Source: Candidatus Yanofskybacteria bacterium RIFCSPLOWO2_01_FULL_49_17
GTDB taxonomy: Bacteria; Patescibacteriota; Minisyncoccia; 2-02-FULL-40-12; GWA2-44-9
Direction: 5' to 3'
Length of the DNA: 32,490 bases
Assembly (NCBI GenBank): GCA_001795695.1
Contig: MGKO01000007.1
Coordinates: 35,978 to 68,467, forward strand
The notes under the pieces are model-generated. The model ran no database searches, was not told where the DNA came from, and saw only the letters and a program-made list of their open reading frames with translations. The position numbers were made by a program, and so were the translations under genes. Of the stretch, positions 16,861 through 25,147 are shown one piece after another; positions within the stretch are counted from its first letter, which is position 1; the number at the start of each line of letters is the position of its first letter.

Positions 16861-18174
16861 ATGCAAAAAGTCGTTATTTTAGGTGGGGGGTTCGGGGGCG
16901 TGAGATGCGCTTTGGACCTATCACGATACGCGGGAGACGAATTGAGCGTCACTTTGATCGACCGCAACAGTTATCATCTCTTCACCCCGACTCTGTATGA
17001 GGTTGCCTCTGCGGCGCCGATAAAAGAGGATGATATGTTTCATCTCCAGCTTCGGCGAAGCATCAGCATCCCGTATTCTAAAATTTTTGCGGGCAAGAAC
17101 GTCCAGCTTGTCCAGGCCGAGATTGCTTCGGTAGATTTAGTAAATAAACGAGTCACTTTTGCTGGCGGAGATCCCGTTAGAAGTAGCCTCGCCGAGGTCC
17201 GAAGGACTCGCGCCTTTGGCGCGAGCGAGACTTCTAACGGGATTGACTTTGACTACTGCGTGCTGGCTTTAGGCAGCCAGTCATCCGATTTTGGTATTCC
17301 GGGGGTTTATGAATATGCCTACCAGTTCAAGACCATCAGCGACGGCTTGGCGTTGAACAAAAAAATGCAGGAATTGTTCCGTGACATTAAAGAGGGGAGA
17401 GCGGCATCCCCCATTTCTTTTCTTATCATCGGAGCCGGATTTACCGGCATTGAACTGGCCGCTGAACTGGCCAGCTGCGCGAGGATGTTAAGCAAGAAGC
17501 TCGGGTTGGACAAACGGGCCTACTCCCTGACCCTATTTGAAGCCGCTCCCAACATCCTGCCCATGGTCCAAGACAAAGAGCGAGATATTATTGTCAAACG
17601 TTTGACCGAGCTCGGGGTGGCCATAATGTCGAACTCATTCATTGAATCGGTAACGAGCGATTCGGTTAAATTAAAAAGCGGTCAAACGGTAAAAGGTTCA
17701 GCCGTGGTTTGGACGGCCGGCGTCCAGCCGAGCGTACTACTGAAGAGCATCCACGGCCTTGAGCTGACGCCAAAGGGAAAAGTTCCGGTGCGGCCTACTT
17801 TAGCCGTATCGGGATTGCCGAGCGTGTATGCTTTGGGGGACGTTATTGAGTTTATTGACCCCAAGACCCAAAAACCTGTTCCCGGTCTGGCCCACACCGC
17901 TCTGGCCCAGGGCCGAGTAACGGCCCGCAACATTGCGACCTCCATCAAAGGCCGACAGCTAAAAGAATATGTGCCGTATTATGATTCATGGATAGCGCCG
18001 GTAGGCGCGAAGTTCGCCGTGGCCCATCTCGGTCAAGGTTCAACCTTGACCGGATTCTGGGGCTGGCTTGTCCGCGGTCTGGCCGATCTGCGTTATTTTA
18101 TGTCCATCCTGCCCCTTAAGCAGGCCTTGGCCCTATTCCGCCGGGACCTGATGCTTTTCTCCAAAAACGACTAG
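16861..18174 (+). CDS. ndh: NAD(P)/FAD-dependent oxidoreductase, type II NADH dehydrogenase-like
   Basis: VVILGGGFGGVRCALDL, FLIIGAGFTGIELAAELA, YALGDVIEF, LAHTALAQGRVTARNI. Confidence 0.93.
   Translation: MQKVVILGGGFGGVRCALDLSRYAGDELSVTLIDRNSYHLFTPTLYEVASAAPIKEDDMFHLQLRRSISIPYSKIFAGKNVQLVQAEIASVDLVNKRVTFAGGDPVRSSLAEVRRTRAFGASETSNGIDFDYCVLALGSQSSDFGIPGVYEYAYQFKTISDGLALNKKMQELFRDIKEGRAASPISFLIIGAGFTGIELAAELASCARMLSKKLGLDKRAYSLTLFEAAPNILPMVQDKERDIIVKRLTELGVAIMSNSFIESVTSDSVKLKSGQTVKGSAVVWTAGVQPSVLLKSIHGLELTPKGKVPVRPTLAVSGLPSVYALGDVIEFIDPKTQKPVPGLAHTALAQGRVTARNIATSIKGRQLKEYVPYYDSWIAPVGAKFAVAHLGQGSTLTGFWGWLVRGLADLRYFMSILPLKQALALFRRDLMLFSKND
17171..17243. mobile_element. 73-bp ATCCCGTTAGAAGT palindromic element inside ndh
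   Basis: 14-bp perfect terminal inverted repeats ATCCCGTTAGAAGT/ACTTCTAACGGGAT with internal hairpins; same ends as 21424-21501. Confidence 0.88.
18030..18052. repeat. 23-bp palindrome inside ndh
   Basis: CGGTCAAGGTT-c-AACCTTGACCG, 11-bp perfect arms, encodes part of GQGSTLTG. Confidence 0.8.
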
Positions 18175-18227
18175 CCATTATTGTGATTGTGGATACAGAG
18201 GTCTCAATTAATGTTAGAATTAACAAA

Positions 18228-19343
18228 ATGAAAGTTATTACCCTTATGCGTATAACGAAGAGGTTTTCGGTTGCGATATTGATTGTCGGGATTATTTTAC
18301 TGTCTGAAGGATTGATCAGTCGCAATGCGTATGCGGCCGTTCCAAAAGTATTAAGTTTTCAGGGACGACTGACGGACACATCCGGCAATCTTAGAGGCGG
18401 GAGCGGAACGAATTTCTATTTCAAATTCAAGATCCATTCCACGCTGACCGGCGATAATCAGCTTTGGTTGTCCGGCGCGACGGCGATAACGATAAAAGTC
18501 ACCCAAGGTGTTTTTAACACTTTGCTTGGCGATACCTCGGCAGGATATAGCGCTTTGGATCTAGATTTTGATTCATCGGCCTATTACTTAGAAGTTCAAG
18601 TTTCCGATACCATTGATTCTGGTTTTGAGACCCTTTCTCCTCGCCAGAGGATTGTCGCTTCCGGTTTCGCGATAAACGCCGAGACGGTTCACGGCGGAAG
18701 ATTTATCAACGCGACCGGTGTCGGCCAATTCGGCGGCTTGGCAACGACTAGTTATTCAAGATTTGGGACAGCGGAAACTACCCACGCCGGCACAATAGAT
18801 GCACCCAACGACCTCCTTGTTTCCGGCGGGCTTGAAGTAAACAGCTCGGCCGCCTTTGACGGGATTGTTTCATTTGGCGCCGTCGCTTCTCACACCGCCG
18901 CCGGCGAATGGAACTTTGATTCCAACACCCTGGTCATTGATTCTGGCACCGATCGGGTTGGCGTCGGCACATCGGGTCCAACGAGAAAGTTTAACGTTTT
19001 GGAAGCAGTCAGCGTGGCGCAATTTCGCCTAGGCCAATCAAATTCTGTTTACGGTGAATTTTATGTTGATGGTTCCGGTGATATCAACATTTCTGCAACC
19101 GACGGCGCTGGCGGCGGCGGAAATATCAGAGGGGATGATACAAATTTATGGGTTTGTCTCGGGGTGGGCTGCGGGGTGAACGCTCCGGCGGAAAAGGGAA
19201 ACGCGATAATAGAAACCTCGATTCTTTTTGGCAACACCTTTAGGTTTAAACAAAATATTGATGGGGTTACCGCATCAAAATCCGTAATCATGTATGATGC
19301 AGGGAGCAACACCATACTTGAATTTGACCAAGACCTGCAGTGA
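18228..19343 (+). CDS. Hypothetical secreted/surface protein
   Basis: N-terminal signal segment, VLSFQGRLTDTSGNLRGGSGTNFYFKFKI...; ATG at 18228 preferred. Confidence 0.8.
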   Translation: MKVITLMRITKRFSVAILIVGIILLSEGLISRNAYAAVPKVLSFQGRLTDTSGNLRGGSGTNFYFKFKIHSTLTGDNQLWLSGATAITIKVTQGVFNTLLGDTSAGYSALDLDFDSSAYYLEVQVSDTIDSGFETLSPRQRIVASGFAINAETVHGGRFINATGVGQFGGLATTSYSRFGTAETTHAGTIDAPNDLLVSGGLEVNSSAAFDGIVSFGAVASHTAAGEWNFDSNTLVIDSGTDRVGVGTSGPTRKFNVLEAVSVAQFRLGQSNSVYGEFYVDGSGDINISATDGAGGGGNIRGDDTNLWVCLGVGCGVNAPAEKGNAIIETSILFGNTFRFKQNIDGVTASKSVIMYDAGSNTILEFDQDLQ

Positions 19344-19354
19344 TCCCTGTCCCC

Positions 19355-20131
19355 ATGACCCTTCTTCAGGAATTCAAAATATTTATAAAAAGTATCATAT
19401 CTTGGATTTATGCTCTGGTCGCTTTTGCCCTGTTCTTCTCTTTCTTTGGCTTGAATAGGGTTGCGATCTACGGTAGGGACCTGATCTTGCCAACACTTTC
19501 CAAGGATTCTCTTTCTATCCAGGCATTCAAGATGATGGAACGCGACCTTGTCCCTCCTGGTGTCCAGCTTATCGTGACCGATCCTTGGAGCGGCTTTGTG
19601 GTCCAGCTGGAGATAACGTTTATCTTGGCCTTTATCGCCAGTTTCCCCTTCCTCCTCTACAAGATCATCAGGTATATCTCGCCGGCCCTCTTTGAGCATG
19701 AAAAAAAAGCCGTCTTCAGATCGGTTGTCGCGTTCACGTTTCTGTTTCTGATGGGATGTGTTTTTGCCTATTATATTTTGATACCTCTGACCTTTAAGTT
19801 CATGTATCCCTTTGCCTCCTCACTGGGGGTAGCGACCTTATTTTCGCTTGACTCATTTATGGCCTGGATAATTGCCATCTTGATAACCACCGGGATAATC
19901 TTCCTTCTGCCGATCTTTATGACCGTTTTGAGCTATCTGGGGCTGGTCAGCCCCGGTTTTTGGAGGAGAAAATGGAAGTTCGCTCTTTTCTTTTTGCTCA
20001 TCTTCTCCGCGGTGATAACACCGGACGGGACGGGCATCACCATGATCATGCTGTTCGTCCCCCTTTCCTTGCTTTATGGGACCGGTTCTTTGATGTCCGG
20101 CCCGCCTGGCCGGCGGGCCGGACAGGGCTGA
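19355..20131 (+). CDS. tatC: Sec-independent protein translocase TatC
   Basis: Multi-pass; FLLYKIIRYISPALFEHEKKAVFRSVVAFTFLFLMGCVFAYYILIPLTFKFM...; followed by tatA genes; ATG at 19355 preferred over GTG 19340. Confidence 0.93.
   Translation: MTLLQEFKIFIKSIISWIYALVAFALFFSFFGLNRVAIYGRDLILPTLSKDSLSIQAFKMMERDLVPPGVQLIVTDPWSGFVVQLEITFILAFIASFPFLLYKIIRYISPALFEHEKKAVFRSVVAFTFLFLMGCVFAYYILIPLTFKFMYPFASSLGVATLFSLDSFMAWIIAILITTGIIFLLPIFMTVLSYLGLVSPGFWRRKWKFALFFLLIFSAVITPDGTGITMIMLFVPLSLLYGTGSLMSGPPGRRAGQG
20094..20124. repeat. 31-bp GC-rich inverted repeat forming the 3' end of tatC
   Basis: TGTCCGGCCCGCC-tggcc-GGCGGGCCGGACA, 13-bp perfect arms. Confidence 0.88.
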
Positions 20132-20221
20132 TAGTGGATTACTTTCTTTACACCATATTTCATTGTTGATAAACTTAACTAAAGGTCGATTAGCAAACAA
20201 AAATAATATAATAATATACAC

Positions 20222-20320
20222 ATGTTCGGACTAGGAATAACCGAAATAACACTGATTATAGTAGTCATAGCCGTAATCTACTTTTTTTATTGGAAACACA
20301 AGAGCAATAAAGTCAAGTAA
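20222..20320 (+). CDS. Micro TatA-like peptide (32 aa)
   Basis: Translated by eye: MFGLGITEITLIIVVIAVIYFFYWKHKSNKVK; same MFGLG start as the full TatA 26 nt downstream; TATAAT at 20207-20212. Confidence 0.7.
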   Translation: MFGLGITEITLIIVVIAVIYFFYWKHKSNKVK

Positions 20321-20345
20321 AGCAATAGCTAAGTAAACAAACGAT

Positions 20346-20546
20346 ATGTTTGGATTAGGACCTCCAGAGATAGTAATTATCTTGATATTGGCGGTGGTTT
20401 TCTTCTTCGGAGGGGAGAAATTGTCTAATTTGGCAAGAACATTGGGCAGATTTACCGGCGAATTTAAAAAAGGGAGAGCCGAGATAGAGGAAGAGCTTAA
20501 AAAGGTCGAGGAGGAATTAAAACTAAATGGGAAACCAAAAGAATAA
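20346..20546 (+). CDS. tatA: Twin-arginine translocase subunit TatA
   Basis: MFGLGPPEIVIILILAVVFFFGGEKLSNLARTLGRFTGEFKKG, TM helix, FGGEKL hinge, amphipathic helix. Confidence 0.95.
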   Translation: MFGLGPPEIVIILILAVVFFFGGEKLSNLARTLGRFTGEFKKGRAEIEEELKKVEEELKLNGKPKE

Positions 20547-20787
20547 AATAGAAAATGTAGACAGATACCGAAGAAGATTTTTATCAGCGATATTGATAGG
20601 CGGCGGGGCTTTTTTGACGACAAAAGTGTTGGGACCCTTACTCTCATTCTTTAACGAGCCGTCGACCAGAGGCAATTTTTCCGATAAGCCAAGCTTTGAC
20701 AGTTTTAAGATTGTGGAAGATAAAAAAGTATTGTCTATTTATGACAGCTCCGGAGAGGAAATACTTCAAATTGATAAAGAGGCATGA
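20527..20787 (+). CDS. Small protein with a twin-arginine signal
   Basis: VDRYRRRFLSAILIGGGAFLTTKVLG followed by about 50 residues; overlaps the tatA end by 20 nt. Confidence 0.82.
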   Translation: MGNQKNKIENVDRYRRRFLSAILIGGGAFLTTKVLGPLLSFFNEPSTRGNFSDKPSFDSFKIVEDKKVLSIYDSSGEEILQIDKEA

Positions 20788-21392
20788 AACAAAAGACAGA
20801 GTGCGGCAAACATAGATGGATCCCTCTTTTAGGGATGAATAAAGGGAAAACCGTTCCCACCTCTCTTTTTACTTGTTTGAAATGCGGGGATTTGAAGGTG
20901 GGCGAGGAGACAATAAAAATTTCCAGGTTTCGTCTGGATATGGGTGAACTGCCTATAAATAGTGCGGCTGGAATTCAACTGATGGAAACGCCCACCGCCA
21001 ATCAAACTGCCTCCGGCTTTATAGTCAGCATGACTTATGGCGAGTCTATTACTATTGGCGACCTTTTGTATTTCACATCAAGTGGCACCGTTAAACAAGC
21101 AGATGCCAACGGAACTTCTACTTATCCGGTGATGGGTTTGGCTCTGGCTACAGCAAGTAGCGGGTCAAACAGTGTTCTCTTGCACGGTATTTATAAAGAC
21201 ACTACTAAATGGACCGGAGGAACCAATTTGACAGTGGGAGGCGTTTGTTATCTGTCAACTACGGCAGGAGGAACAGCCCAAACTCAACCCTCGGCACTAA
21301 ATGATGTAATTCAAGTGGTGGGAGTTGCCATCAACGCGAGCAGAATTTATTTTAAACCGTCCGCGGACTACCTGACACACACCGGCGCCTAA
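20784..21392 (+). CDS. Phage-type DUF2190/decoration-like protein with N-terminal zinc-ribbon-like segment
   Basis: CGKHRW...TCLKCGDL at the N-terminus, then ITIGDLLYFTSSGTVKQADANGTSTYPVMGLAL...VGGVCYLSTTAGGTAQTQPSALNDVIQVVGVAINASRIYFKPS; ATGA overlap with the upstream gene. Confidence 0.75.
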   Translation: MKQKTECGKHRWIPLLGMNKGKTVPTSLFTCLKCGDLKVGEETIKISRFRLDMGELPINSAAGIQLMETPTANQTASGFIVSMTYGESITIGDLLYFTSSGTVKQADANGTSTYPVMGLALATASSGSNSVLLHGIYKDTTKWTGGTNLTVGGVCYLSTTAGGTAQTQPSALNDVIQVVGVAINASRIYFKPSADYLTHTGA

Positions 21393-21423
21393 ACTTATCA
21401 TTTAGTAGGGTAAAAACTCATTG

Positions 21424-21501
21424 ATCCCGTTAGAAGTAAGACGCCCCCAAGGGGGCGTCTGCCGACCATACTCAAAAAGCGGGTCGGACTTCTAACGGGA
21501 T
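21424..21501. mobile_element. 78-bp ATCCCGTTAGAAGT palindromic element (intergenic)
   Basis: 14-bp perfect terminal inverted repeats, internal AGACGCCCCC-aa-GGGGGCGTCT and CCGACC/GGTCGG hairpins. Confidence 0.9.
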
Positions 21502-21535
21502 TGGATTTTTTTGAATATTTTGCTACATTTCCGGT

Positions 21536-22318
21536 ATGCTGTCGGTAATAATTCCCTCCTACAAAGACCCGTTATTGGTAAAGACGATAGATTCGATTTT
21601 AGAAAATTCTGAAGGAGATATAGAGATAATTGCAGTTTTAGACGGATATTGGCCGTCTTTTGAATTAAGGATTGACCCGCGAGTAAGATATATTCACCTA
21701 GGAAGAAACAGGGGGATGCGCGGTGCGATAAACGCCGGAATTTCTGTGTCCCGGGGAGAGTTTATTATGCGAACCGATGAGCACTGCATGTTCGCCAAAG
21801 GATTTGATACGGCCATGACAGGGGCTTGCCAGCCCAACTGGATAATGACCGCCACCAGATATTTTCTAGATCCCTACAAATGGGAAGTGATGGATATTCC
21901 GCCTTTCATTTACGAAAAATTGAAAATTCGTGACGGCAAATTTGAGGGTCAGAGATGGCCCGGTCGGGACAAGGAGCGCAAGAACATGATGATAGACGAG
22001 ACAATGTCAATGCAGGGTTCGGTCTGGGTAATGCCCCGCAAGTGGTGGGACGAGGTCATTGGCGAACTCCAGACCGAAGGTTACGGGCCGCTGATACAGG
22101 ATTCTCACGAAATGGTGTTCAAAACCTGGCAAGCGGGCGGCAAGCTGATGCTGAATAAAAATACCTGGTTTGCCCACAAGCACTACTCATTTACCAGAAC
22201 CCACCAGCAGGGAACGCCGGAAAACCCGGCTAATAACGAAGCGGGGTATAAATATTCCTTGAATAAATGGAAAGATTATTACGAAAAAGTAATTATACCA
22301 AAATGGTTTCAATCATAA
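21536..22318 (+). CDS. Glycosyltransferase family 2
   Basis: MLSVIIPSYKDPLLVKTIDSIL...IIAVLDGYW...RTDEHCMFAKGFD; paralogous to the next two genes. Confidence 0.9.
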   Translation: MLSVIIPSYKDPLLVKTIDSILENSEGDIEIIAVLDGYWPSFELRIDPRVRYIHLGRNRGMRGAINAGISVSRGEFIMRTDEHCMFAKGFDTAMTGACQPNWIMTATRYFLDPYKWEVMDIPPFIYEKLKIRDGKFEGQRWPGRDKERKNMMIDETMSMQGSVWVMPRKWWDEVIGELQTEGYGPLIQDSHEMVFKTWQAGGKLMLNKNTWFAHKHYSFTRTHQQGTPENPANNEAGYKYSLNKWKDYYEKVIIPKWFQS

Positions 22319-23100
22319 TTCCGTCAGCAAAAGACAAAGACCTGCAGCGAACGGTTGATGACTTAAGGAGTAAAGCTCGGGGTGAAATTGAAATTGTCGT
22401 GGTTTTGGACGGCGCTTGGGCTGAAGTTCAAAATGCGGACGTTATTCTTTTTAATGAGAAACGAATAGGAATGCGCGGAAGCATTAATAAGGGAGTAGCC
22501 GCCTCTCACGGCGAATACATTATGAAAATAGATTCTCACTGCATGTTCGGTGAGGGTTACGACCTCAAATTATTAACCGGTATGCAAGATAATTGGGTTG
22601 TCATTCCAAGGCGGTATAAACTGGACACTGATAAGTGGGAGATTATGGATGAACCGCCCATAGATTATGAAAAGCTTTTTATAGACAGGCCGGATAAAAT
22701 AGGAGGGGTGTATTGGACGGGGCGGAGGATCCAAAGAGCCGATGTGATGATTGACGAGACCATGGTATTTCAGGGCTCCTGCTGGCTTATGTCGCGCAAG
22801 CACTGGGACTGGCTAGGCGGATTACAAGAAGAAGGTTACGGCACATTCACCCAAGAGCCGATAGAGATCGCTTTGAAAACTTGGCTCGGCGGAGGCCAAG
22901 TGATGGTCAACAAACTGACTTGGTATGCCCACAAGCACAGGAAATTCGGCAGGACAGTTTCTCCTTGCCCAAGCAAAGAAACGGAGATGGGCAATTTATA
23001 TTCTAAAGATTTCTGGCTTAACAACCGCTGGGACAAGAGAATACATGACCTCAAGTGGCTATTTGATAGATTCGGTCTTAAATATAATCCGGCAAAATAA
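22303..23100 (+). CDS. Glycosyltransferase family 2
   Basis: MVSIIIPSAKDKDLQRTVDDLRSKARGEIEIVVVLDGAW...KIDSHCMFGEGYD; ATG at 22303 inside ORF 22267. Confidence 0.9.
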   Translation: MVSIIIPSAKDKDLQRTVDDLRSKARGEIEIVVVLDGAWAEVQNADVILFNEKRIGMRGSINKGVAASHGEYIMKIDSHCMFGEGYDLKLLTGMQDNWVVIPRRYKLDTDKWEIMDEPPIDYEKLFIDRPDKIGGVYWTGRRIQRADVMIDETMVFQGSCWLMSRKHWDWLGGLQEEGYGTFTQEPIEIALKTWLGGGQVMVNKLTWYAHKHRKFGRTVSPCPSKETEMGNLYSKDFWLNNRWDKRIHDLKWLFDRFGLKYNPAK

Positions 23101-23101
23101 A

Positions 23102-23998
23102 ATGATTTCAGTAATAATACCGTCAAGAAGCGAGTTGTATCTGCAGAAAACCGTGGATGATGTTTTAAATAAGGCGAGGGGGGAGATAGAGGTAATTGTT
23201 GTGCTGGATGGTTATTGGCCTAAAGCGCCGTTAAAAGACGATAAGCGTGTTGTCATAATACATCACGGAGAATTAAGTTCAAATTTTGGGCTAAGGACAA
23301 GCGTAAATAGGGGTGTGGCAGTTTCCAAGGGTGAATACATAATGAAGATCGACGACCATTCCGCTCTTGATGAAGGGTTTGACATAAAGCTGACTGCCGA
23401 CTGCGAGGATAATTGGGTAGTTGTTCCCAGATTATATTCATTGAAAGACGAGGGATGGACCAAGGACGAAAACGGAAGAGCCACGTTTGACGCCGGCCAT
23501 GTGACATATCCTCCGACGGAAGGAACGCTGTCGGGGAAGCCCTGGAAATGGTGGAATGAGAACAGAAAGGACATCTTGATTGATGATTGCATGTTATCGG
23601 CCGGAGCGTGTTATTTTATGAAGCGGAGCCATTGGAACCAACTTGGTTTGTTTGACGAAAAAAATTATGGGGCCTTTCCGTCTCTTGAAAATCTGGAGGT
23701 GTGTCTTAAAACATGGCTTTCAGGCGGCAGAGTGGTGACAAATAAAAAAACATGGTGTGCCCACAGGTGGGGAGAAAGGGGACCGAAAAATAAGGGGTGG
23801 AATTATTCTAACGGCCAGATAAGAAAATCAAAAGAGAATAGGGTTGCGGCTGTAAAATATACTAACGATTTCTGGTTGAATAACCGATGGCCGGACAGAG
23901 TTCACGATTTTGAATGGGTGATTAATAAATTCTGGCCGGTTCCGGGCTGGCCCGATAACTGGAAAGAAGAAATAAAAAAATGGCCGGGTTTAATATAA
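23102..23998 (+). CDS. Glycosyltransferase family 2
   Basis: MISVIIPSRSELYLQKTVDDVLNKARGEIEVIVVLDGYWP...KIDDHSALDEGFD; ATG at 23102 inside ORF 22925. Confidence 0.9.
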   Translation: MISVIIPSRSELYLQKTVDDVLNKARGEIEVIVVLDGYWPKAPLKDDKRVVIIHHGELSSNFGLRTSVNRGVAVSKGEYIMKIDDHSALDEGFDIKLTADCEDNWVVVPRLYSLKDEGWTKDENGRATFDAGHVTYPPTEGTLSGKPWKWWNENRKDILIDDCMLSAGACYFMKRSHWNQLGLFDEKNYGAFPSLENLEVCLKTWLSGGRVVTNKKTWCAHRWGERGPKNKGWNYSNGQIRKSKENRVAAVKYTNDFWLNNRWPDRVHDFEWVINKFWPVPGWPDNWKEEIKKWPGLI

Positions 23999-24002
23999 AA
24001 AT

Positions 24003-24497
24003 ATGAGCAAACCAGTAATAGAATGGGCAACCCACCTGCCTTTGTTGGTGAGGATGTTTGATAAAACAGAAGGAGATGTTTTGGAGTTGGGCATGGGATA
24101 TTTTTCTACCATGATATTAAAATGGTTGTGTGAAATGAGCGGAAGAACCCTGTATTCTTACGAAAGCAATAAAGAGTGGTACGGCCAGGTGGTAAAAGAA
24201 GACCCCAAGCCATTTCATAAAATTATTTTTTGTTCTGATTGGGCGAGCGCAGATATAGAACGCCACTGGGGTCTTGTCTTTATAGACCATAGTCCTTTGA
24301 GGAAAAGACACATTGATATAAAACGGCTAGCCAATCATGCTGATGTTATTGTCATACACGATACCCAGCCGGAAAGCGATAAATATTATAACTACAGCAA
24401 GATTTTCCCATTATTTAAATACCGTCTGGATTTCACTAAATTTAAGCCATGGACGAGCGCGGTTAGTAATTTTATAGATGTTTCAAAACTGGGATAA
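24003..24497 (+). CDS. SAM-dependent methyltransferase-like protein
   Basis: GDVLELGMGYFSTMILKWLC...YSYESNKEWY...LVFIDHSPLRKRHIDIKRL. Confidence 0.7.
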   Translation: MSKPVIEWATHLPLLVRMFDKTEGDVLELGMGYFSTMILKWLCEMSGRTLYSYESNKEWYGQVVKEDPKPFHKIIFCSDWASADIERHWGLVFIDHSPLRKRHIDIKRLANHADVIVIHDTQPESDKYYNYSKIFPLFKYRLDFTKFKPWTSAVSNFIDVSKLG

Positions 24498-24624
24498 TCC
24501 CACACATAACAAAGACCAGAAATAAATATTTAAAATGCTATGACTCACAATCTTAATAATCGTTTAAATATTAAAGCAAAGTTCTGCATGTCTTTGCAAT
24601 ATGCATCTTTGTTATGTGTGGGAT
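24497..24624. mobile_element. 128-bp palindromic element with 19-bp terminal inverted repeats
   Basis: ATCCCACACATAACAAAGA (24497-24515) and TCTTTGTTATGTGTGGGAT (24606-24624), perfect; internal hairpins 24525-24534/24563-24572 and 24576-24581/24592-24597. Confidence 0.88.
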
Positions 24625-25144
24625 GAAATTCACTAAATACGAAAAATACGGAGATTACCACTGGCGGCAGTACGAACAAGGACACGGATATAAAATTCAT
24701 GCCGACAAAGTTAAAAATTGGGTTAAAGAGAAGAAGGTGCTTGATGTGGGAGCCGGAGACGGATTAATTACTTACCTGCTGGGGGCAAAAGGAATTGATA
24801 ATGAACCGACAGGGGTTATGTTAGCCCAAAAAAGAGGCGCGAACGTTGTTTTAGGAGATGCTTATTCCTTACCAAATGAAGAATTTGAAGCCGTTACCAT
24901 GATAGATGTTTTGGAACATTTGGAATTCCCTGATAAGGCCCTTCAAGAAGCAGGAAGGGTAGCAGAATACTTATATGTAACCACGCCAGTAAAAGGAAAA
25001 AGAAAGGGGAGATTCCATTATCAGGAATGGACGTCCAAAGAGTTGAATGAATTAGTAGAGAAAAATGGTTTTATGCTTCAAGAAATGGAGATAGTTGAGC
25101 CGCCGGCAAACACTATATATGCTAAGTTCAAAAGGATTACATAA
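24623..25144 (+). CDS. Class I SAM-dependent methyltransferase
   Basis: KVLDVGAGDGLITYLLGAKGIDNEPTGVMLAQKRG...VTMIDVLEHLEFPDKAL; ATG at 24623 preferred. Confidence 0.88.
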   Translation: MKFTKYEKYGDYHWRQYEQGHGYKIHADKVKNWVKEKKVLDVGAGDGLITYLLGAKGIDNEPTGVMLAQKRGANVVLGDAYSLPNEEFEAVTMIDVLEHLEFPDKALQEAGRVAEYLYVTTPVKGKRKGRFHYQEWTSKELNELVEKNGFMLQEMEIVEPPANTIYAKFKRIT

Positions 25145-25147
25145 ATT

